Assembly: GCA_009667805.1 (NCBI GenBank)
Contig: CM019063.1
Coordinates: 411,284,626-411,348,625 of the forward strand
DNA from: Leptobrachium leishanense
Lineage: Eukaryota > Chordata > Amphibia > Anura > Megophryidae
Length of the DNA stretch: 64,000 nt
Reading direction: 5' to 3'
The translations under genes were made by a program, and so were the position numbers. Positions 57,132 through 64,000 of the stretch are shown here, in pieces. The notes beneath the pieces are model-generated. The model was not told the DNA's origin. It saw only the letters and a program-made list of their open reading frames with translations, and did no database searches. Position 1 is the stretch's first letter; every line of letters starts with the position of its first letter.

Positions 57132-57931
57132 TAGAAAATTGTCCCCTGTACTTGATACCTTAAACCCCTGTATTGGAGTGCCCAACTGCAGGTTATTCCC
57201 ATGTCATCGTGCTCATGTGCAAGTCTGTGAGCAGGGGGAAGTTCTACAACCACTGTTATCAGCCTGATGTGGGAGTAACCCCAAATGAACTCTGGTTCGT
57301 CACCGATCATATGTTGTGGCTTCAGTGAGCCAACTTTATCCAATTATCAGAATAAAGTCCTCAGATGTGTGGCACGGAGCGCTCTTTCCTGGGGTCGTCT
57401 TCCATAAGATGTATCCTCAATATAACCTCCAAAACATAATTTGAATGTCCAAAGGCCTACTTCCATTCCTTGGTGCCCTACTTTCAAGGCGCCAGATTCT
57501 ATGCAATCAATAAATTAGGGAGTACTGAACATCCCGTTGCAGTGCAAATAGCAAAAATAAAAAACCTGATCGTGGCAAAATACAAATGTCATACCAAGAC
57601 GTGGTTAACTTTTAGATAAATTAGCTTCCTCCGTTGGCTAATTGCACATATTTTAACTTGTTTGACAATCTGTCTATCCCTATGAGTGACCCCAGGGCCC
57701 TCCTCTCACTGGTTATTGTAATGAAACAGTAATGTTTTAGAGCTTGTAACAGGGAGGTTTGGGGCTACTATTTACAGCTGGTTTTAAAATATTAGAGGGA
57801 CATGAGTGAATTTTGTTCACAGGGGACACATGAATACTATCCTTTTAAAAGTTATGACAATTGGGTTTTTGATGCCAATGACTACTTTGCATAATACTTT
57901 GAAAAACAGTTGACTTTTATGACAGGGTTAA

Positions 57932-58164
57932 CCCCTTTTCCACTGCAGGGCATACCATGCCGTTGCTGTGGCCTTGGAAGACGCAGGGCATACTAGTACG
58001 TCTATGGGTGGCCTAGGCCAAACCCAGCAGCTGGCCTGAGCTGCTGCGGGACAGCATGAACGCAAGGTCATTCAACTGCAGCTGGGTGGGGCAAGAGCTG
58101 CTGAGGTCCGCAAGCCTCGGTGTAAACTCCCCTCTCAAGCTGCCATCCACCCACCATTAAGGGG
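57932..58164. mobile_element. TTAA-bounded MITE
   Basis: TTAA (57,928-57,931) + CCCCTTTTCCACTGCAGGG ... CATTAAGGGG + TTAA (58,165-58,168). Ends are short; the interior is GC-rich. Class inferred from the target only. Confidence 0.5.
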
Positions 58165-58169
58165 TTAAA

Positions 58170-58920
58170 CTGTTGTAGCTAGGATCTCCTTTTCATAGTA
58201 GTTTTTTTCTTCATATAAAAACAATCCTGAATCTTGAGTTTAGACAATTCAAGGGAAGCATAATTGTTCATACGGAAGCACAAACCGTAAATGAATTGTG
58301 ACTAGCAGCAATAATAAAATGACTTGTGGGTCTATTTGGGGAGCAAAAATTACTATTTTATAAGCATTTGCCTTGGATTTGAGGCAAGGCTCTACAATTT
58401 CACACAATCTAATTTGCTGTTTCTATCCATCAATCCTGCCTAACGGACCCAGCAATCTTTGGAAATCTTGCAATAGAGAATCATAATAAATTGGTGAAAT
58501 GGTATTGCGTGTGTATCCCCCGGTCTCATGCATCAAAAGAATACTTTTAAAATGAGATTTACACCTGCCTGTGAAGCTAGTCCAGATCTTTTATCTTGGC
58601 TGTCAACCTATGGAGATGACGCTACCTAGCCCCCCCTAGTGGTGAACAATAGTGCATGCACACAAATCAAGCAGACATACAAAGCAGCGACTGCATGTGG
58701 CAATGTTCAATTAAATTTTCTAAGTTTTAATTTGCTAAAACTAGAAATCTAGACGACCGTTATGATTGCTAAAGCTAGAACAAAGACATTCTAGTCAACC
58801 AATAAAAACTAGTTCTGATTGGATCGCTTTCCAAATAATCCCTCCATAGCATTTGTCTAATTTCAAGAGTGATGCTGAATTTTCTATATTCAGATGTTTG
58901 AGTATGAGTTGTGATATTCT
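58170..58920. other. Intergenic, diverged repeat remnants
   Basis: 58,720-58,860 carries 'ctagtcaaccaataaaaact', similar to 13,915-13,940. No gene. Confidence 0.4.
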
Positions 58921-58924
58921 AGAT

Positions 58925-59869
58925 CAGGGTTTCCCAAACCTGTCCTCGGGGCCCTCTAACAGGCCAGATTTTACAGATCCCCTTTGAGAAATGCAGACCA
59001 AATACTGAAATCACAGCAAACGTTTCCTAAAGCTTAACCTCTCCAAACCTGAACTTGTCTTCTCTCCCTCGAAACCTAAAAATTCTTGCCCCCATTTTCC
59101 TTCAGGTGAATGGTGCCATTACCTCAAGCTCCTTGCCCTCTTCTACTCGCTCTCCTTCACTCCTCAGTCACTAACCAAATCCTGCCATTTCCACCAAAAA
59201 AAGTTAGAAATTGCAAAAATGTTCATCCAAGCGCTTAGCTCCCGCTTTGACTATTGTAACCTCTCTGGCCTTGAGATCCTGGATTCTCCCTCTGCAGTCG
59301 GTTACGAATACCTGTGCCAGGCTCATCCGCAACTCACCTTTTATCAATCTCTACCCTGGCTCCCCCTGTTTCCTTTAGAATCCCATTCAAAATATGCACT
59401 CATGCACAAAGCTCTCCAGAACTGCACCCCTGCCTACATCTCACTTAACAGGTATATCTCGTCCTAACCACTTCGCTCTGCCAATGATCTGATATCTCCT
59501 AGTACTTAGTCTTACCCTCAGGACTTCTATGGAACTCCCTCCCCCGCAACAGACTCTGTCTCTCCAGTCTGTCAAGCAGTCACTGAAAACACATTACGTA
59601 AGAAGCCCATCAGCTCACTCCATAACCCCCCCACTTAAACCATCTCTCCACATGAACCCTGCTATTCTAGATTCTCCATTTACCCTCCGCTAGTGTGTCA
59701 CCCCTCTCCTCTTAGATTGTAAGCTCTTGAGCAGAGTCCGCTCTCCTCCGGTTCTGTGTCCAACTTGTATGTATATTGCTATTCTTGGCAGTTTATAAAG
59801 CACTGTACTTCAGATATCTGGCTAACCTGGCCTGTCAGCAAGTCCTGAGGACAGGTTTGGTAAACACTG
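58925..59869. mobile_element. hAT-type MITE split by an L2 LINE
   Basis: CAGGGTTTCCCAAACCTGTC ... ACAGGTTTGGTAAACACTG, inverted. Flanks TTCTAGAT / CTCTAGAG agree at 6 of 8 positions, a plausible hAT duplication. The L2 fragment 59,018-59,815 occupies its centre. Confidence 0.7.
59018..59815 (+). mobile_element. L2 LINE 3' fragment
   Basis: A decayed frame reads HSKYALMHKALQNCTPAYISL, resembling the reverse transcriptase carboxy terminus of L2 elements. The end is the amphibian L2 tail 'ttagattgtaagctcttgag' then 'cagtttataaagcactgta'. It is 5'-truncated and not coding. Confidence 0.75.
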
Positions 59870-59879
59870 CTCTAGAGAA

Positions 59880-61420
59880 AGGCTTAAATAAAGCATTACA
59901 CTTCAATTGACAAATCAAAAGGTCACAAGACTTTAAAAACGTTAAGACAACTACAGTCAAAGGGTCGAAATGTCATTAAAGGTTGGGTAACACCTATGAC
60001 TGACATGTCTGTCAAATATTTAAAAGTCGCAAAAGTATTGGGAACAGCATGAAGAATGCTTATTTTCCATATCTAGTCATTTACCAAGTGGGGGGGGGGT
60101 GAATGTGATATACCGAGATCTAGCGGCTGACAACCTTTCAGAATTTGATTCCAACCCCCCCCCCCCCCCCCCGGGAATACACCCAATTCTAGTATTTCCA
60201 ATTGCCTCTTACTGGAGCCTGTACTGGACATCACAGCACAGATATTTGCACTTCACCCAGCAATAAGCACCTTAGACACACGAGTATGATCACAGGTCAG
60301 TTTCTCTGCCTTTTATTATTCCAAAAAATTTTCTGGCTGCCATGTCACCAGTTCCAATAGGGCCAAAATATCTCACAGCTATGGCTCGCACTTGTTGGTG
60401 CATATAAACTTGATATGGCTCACGGTGCTGGAAATTGAATTATTGCAATGGTGTTTCTAGGACACCTGGAAGGGAGTCACTTAAGTTAGGGACCAGGTAT
60501 GTTCTAACTCAAAACCTGCAGATAAGGATCTGCAGGGCAGATCATGTTCTTCCATTCAAACTGAATAGTTTAACCAGGTAAATGCCTAAAGCCTTGAATA
60601 ACACATGCTTTGTTTTATGTAAAGCAGGGACGACCTGAGGCTCCAGCCCAAAAGCAAGACCACTTGCATAGGCATACAGATAGTTTGCATGACTGAAACA
60701 TCTCTTGCACATCACCTCATAGGTCCCTTTGATATAATCCAAGTATTTCCCGACAGGAACCCTGCTTAACAAACACATCAATTCTTTCTGCCAGGTGCAA
60801 TAGAGGATTTATCTGGTGGTGGTTATGCTAATCAGTGAGGAGCAGGTCTATGGTAGCATGTGTGGAGTACTACAGACATCAGGTTGGTTTCAAAAAAGGT
60901 ATAAATTGAAGCAGAGCTCTGGTTTATATACCAACTCCATAGCCTTTGGCTAGTTTACACCCCTGGTCAGACATGGCAAACTACACCCAGGTCCATGGAA
61001 TGCAGTAGGGCATTTGCTGGAACCGTGTATCCAAACAAGGGCTCTCAAGATCGCTAGTATACCAAACAGTGCCTCAGAGAGTGAAGGTGTGATTGTAAAA
61101 AGACACATATACCTTGATTCAGTTTTCAGGCCCAGTCACAGCTCTGAAGCCAAGCAAGAAAAATACTATTTACGTAGTCATAAGCAGTACTATGTTCCAT
61201 AACACCCTCCATTCCTCTTAGAGCAGATTCGGTCTGGGTAAGGCAGCATCTGAAGTTTAGGTAGACAAGGGAGGTATGACTCGAGAAAGAAAGCCAAAAC
61301 GCAAGTGGAACGCAGCAAGCAGCTGGGGGATTATTTGGAGCAGAGGGGTCTTCACATTTAAAATATGGTCACTTGTAAATTTTTTTAATTTTTTTTTTTT
61401 GGGGGGGGGGGGGGAGTGTT
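59880..61420. other. Intergenic, no gene recognised
   Basis: Contains an 18-base C run (60,155-60,172) and a T12-G14 run (to 61,414). A minus-strand ORF of 79 residues at 60,542-60,781 has no recognised domain. Confidence 0.45.
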
Positions 61421-61421
61421 T

Positions 61422-61475
61422 TTACCAGGAAGGATACATTGAGATTACTCTCATTTTCAAGTATGTCCTGGAATG
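61422..61475 (-). repeat. SINE/LINE 3' tail fragment
   Basis: 'ttaccaggaaggatacattg' and 'tttcaagtatgtcctgg' are the complement of the SINE tail, preceded by the poly-T/poly-G run. Confidence 0.65.
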
Positions 61476-61479
61476 AACA

Positions 61480-62002
61480 GGTAGCGGGAGTCTGAAAACG
61501 AGGAGTTATGCAGAGACATTTAGTATGGATTGGAACACAATGCAAGGAAGATGTGCCAGGGCTTGAGGTGCACCTTTATAAAGATTACTAGAACTGCAAA
61601 AAGATGGTCATTTAATTCAAGAACCCTAAATCATATTGAAACTACTAACTGGGAGATTAAAGAAGCCAGGAGTAGAATTGCTAAATACATTTTATTTTCT
61701 TGGATCCACAACAAATTATTTGGACAAATTTAAGTTTCTTCCATTAAAGAAGCTGTTGGTTTTGCCAGTAGCAAAACATCTTAAAACATTTAAATTATTT
61801 CCAATAACTGCTATTATACAATCAACGACACAAAAAGTTGATTTTTTTTCTTTCCTTTTAGTGTGCTTTACTTTATTATTGTCTCGTCTCCAGTAACCAG
61901 ATAACTTGACAGAACCACCTCCTATGCACTTCAGCCATGTCTGGCTCGCCAATCCAGAAGGAAAGAAGAGAACGTGGTCCAATTACAAGATTACATTTTC
62001 AG
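61480..62002. other. Intergenic, downstream of NOCT
   Basis: AT-rich; TTTATT words (AATAAA on the minus strand) near 61,688 and 61,872 are possible further-downstream NOCT poly(A) signals. Confidence 0.4.
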
Positions 62003-63045
62003 TTTATTCCTTTTTACACTTAACACTAATCAAGATCTTCATATTCTGAGAAAATCCTGAGGGAGAACCTCCGAACCAAAGAAAACAAACCTATTTTTTG
62101 TCTAATACATTCAAGAAGAAAAAGATGAAAAACTATCTGTACAGAGCACCATGACTGGCATGACAGATTGGAGGATGACACCTATAAGATGTGTTCCTCT
62201 AGGGCAGAGATTCTGGTTTCCAGTTTGTTGGAATAGCCAAGGATTAATTTTGAATATTGAGAATATCAAATATGCATATTTTACTGCAATCCCTCAAGAA
62301 ATCCTATTCCCCATCTATTTTCATGTGAACAATATGCCTAGAGTTAAAAGGGTCAATGACATTATCTGCAAGAATAACTTGCGTTATTTCTATACAATCA
62401 TGACTTCTGGAATTTAAAAAACACAACCTCCTTATGTGTTGCACATTATACAATATGCATTGTAAGAAACATTTCCACTTTGGAAAAATTACTATAATAG
62501 CGACAAAGTACAACTTAACATTGATCAAAGTAAAAATAAATATAGTGTAATAACAGTTATTGTTCCTTTAAGTTTAGACATTCAACTATACTTCATTTTA
62601 AAGTAGAAATAAATACAATGATCAACGGTGCAAATTAGGCAAATACCAAAAACAAATGAAATGTGTTCATGTCTTGTTACAAGGGTTTAAAAAAAAAAAA
62701 AAAAAAGTGTATGGTTTCACTTATCCACCATGTGGTAGCATTCTGGAACCAAAGTATTTCATTCAAGGGATAATGCAAACTAGAAATAATCTTCTCTTCT
62801 AGTCATGGTTGTGTGAGCCCCTGGTTAGGATTAGGGCTGATGGTGTATTACAACAGTAGGTGTACCAAAGAATTCTGTTCAGTACAGTCCTTCCTGATAT
62901 AAATATATTCTCTTTCCAATAAACCTTAATAAAAACTAAAGCCTCAAAGAGGGCATCGTAGGTACATCTATGTTCCATCAAGACTCCAGCACCTTCCTCA
63001 AAAGAGAACTCGCTGTTAAACCACATGAATTCATGCTCCGTTCAT
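62003..63045 (-). other. NOCT 3' UTR (approximate)
   Basis: AT-rich sequence directly after the NOCT stop on the minus strand. AATAAA (minus) at 62,003-62,008 is one plausible poly(A) signal; the boundary is uncertain. An A run lies at about 62,690-62,706. Confidence 0.5.
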
Positions 63046-63878
63046 CTATGACCTATCGGGACAGTCATTGAAGCTTAAATCACACACAAGTGACAGGTGG
63101 TCAGAAGGGTAACTGAATGAAGGAAGCCTGTTGGGTCCAATTTGCTCTTCTGTAGGCAAGCCCAAGGCAGAGTTCACTTGCAGGGCATTCTGAGAGTACC
63201 AGATGTAATCTAGGGTGTTGCAGGACTCCCCAGAAGGACGGATCTTCCAGGTCGTGTAAGGTGGTTCGGATTCTCCGTCTTCACTCAAGACCTTGTAGGC
63301 ACTGTTGAGGTTCAGACTAGAGGAGGCAAAGCGTTTGTACACTTCTTCAGTTGGCTCTGCGTTGAAATCACCACACACTATCAAGGGTATCTTGGCTCCT
63401 TGGGTAATGGAGTCAAGATTTCGTAATAAATCAGTACCCTGCGCCAACCTGAATCTCTCCCAACCAGTCCTAGCCTTGAGATGGGTGACTGCAAAACAGA
63501 GGAGCCTACCAGTCTCACTGCACTGCAGTATTTCTGCAATGGCCACCTGGTTGGTTTTCAAGCTGCGAGCTGAGAGCCGTATTTTGGCACTGCTGACCAA
63601 CTGAAAGCGATCCTGTAGAAAGAACAGCGCGCAACCGTCTGGTCCGTTGTTGTGCTCAACGTCAAGGCAGGGAGACCAAGGCTTGGCCAAGAACGTGCAC
63701 TGGTAGCCCAGACTGCTGAGGATAGGCTGGAAGGTGTCAAAGTAATGATCCACCTCTTGAAGGCACAAGACATCGGGACGATATAGAAGAATCTCCTCCA
63801 AAATCAAGTACTTTCTCTCCTCCCATTTCAAGGCCTCCATTGGACACTTGACAAAGTTATCCTTGCCTTCTCCAAGAG
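63046..63878 (-). CDS. NOCT: NOCT (nocturnin), terminal coding exon
   Basis: Encodes the last 277 residues of nocturnin, a Mg-dependent enzyme of the exonuclease-endonuclease-phosphatase family that removes the 2'-phosphate from NADP(H) and was first described as a rhythmic deadenylase in Xenopus retina. Motifs in order: LCLQEVDHYFDTF (metal-binding Glu), NNGPDGCALFFLQ, VTHLKARTGWERFR, VCGDFNAEPTEEV (Asp/Asn), YTTWKIRPSGE, TLDYIWYS, PSDHLSLVCD (catalytic His). No catalytic residue appears lost. The acceptor (minus strand 'tttttccacag') ends at 63,879; the first codon, Ala, is split (phase 1). The open frame upstream of the acceptor is intronic. Earlier exons and the promoter are outside the window. 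Convergent with ELF2. Confidence 0.96.
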
Positions 63879-64000
63879 CTGTGGAAAAAAAAAAAACATA
63901 CAAGACATTAAATACTGACAATTACAGGTATATAGCTTAACTGAGAGTAACAAGATGCCCTTATATGAAGGGATTTATTAGTACTATAGAAGCAATCCAT
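63879..64000 (-). other. NOCT last intron, 3' part
   Basis: Polypyrimidine tract (minus strand) of 12 T next to the acceptor at 63,879-63,880; the rest is intron running out of the window. Confidence 0.85.

Noticed and set aside
60542..60781. 79-codon minus-strand ORF near NOCT
   Set aside because: No recognised family, no splice or promoter context; length is within chance expectation.
63879..63921. Upstream extension of the NOCT frame
   Set aside because: It lies beyond a clear polypyrimidine tract and acceptor, has no ATG start and does not match nocturnin.

Overview
The window is vertebrate nuclear DNA, most likely from a frog or toad (Anura). It carries two intron-containing vertebrate genes in a sea of amphibian-type transposable elements: a CR1 LINE whose ORF1 encodes an esterase, L2 LINE tails, hAT, PIF/Harbinger-like and TTAA-target (piggyBac / T2-Kolobok-like) MITEs, and a tRNA-derived SINE. 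The species cannot be named from sequence alone.

Layout. 1-26,200: no host gene recognised; dispersed repeats, including a nearly full-length but broken CR1 LINE on the minus strand (about 18,645-22,860) and a composite of nested elements at 14,140-17,665. 26,250-27,560: a CpG-rich island containing the first coding exon of ELF2 (ETS transcription factor, also called NERF). 26,654-51,390: ELF2 on the plus strand, seven coding exons with GT-AG introns that join in frame to a 525-residue protein of the short (NERF-1-type) class. Its introns hold most of the better-defined repeats: a solo LTR, a hAT element with a perfect 8-bp target duplication and an internal minisatellite, and a large foldback element with a perfect 15-bp target duplication. 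51,391 to about 52,260: ELF2 3' UTR. 52,300-62,000: intergenic repeats. 62,003-63,878: 3' UTR and terminal coding exon of NOCT (nocturnin) on the minus strand; the rest of NOCT lies to the right of the window.

ELF2 and NOCT are convergent neighbours, as I recall them being on human chromosome 4, which supports both identifications. They do not form a functional unit: ELF2 is a nuclear DNA-binding regulator, NOCT a rhythmic metabolic enzyme. The upstream exons that would encode the long (activating) ELF2 amino terminus were not found in the 26 kb before the CpG island and probably lie outside the window.

I did not find a convincing undescribed functional system. The observations most worth checking are the foldback element in ELF2 intron 3, the homogenised 24-bp minisatellite with adjoining mirror-image strong splice donors in intron 2, and a LINE/SINE pair that appears to share a 3' tail.
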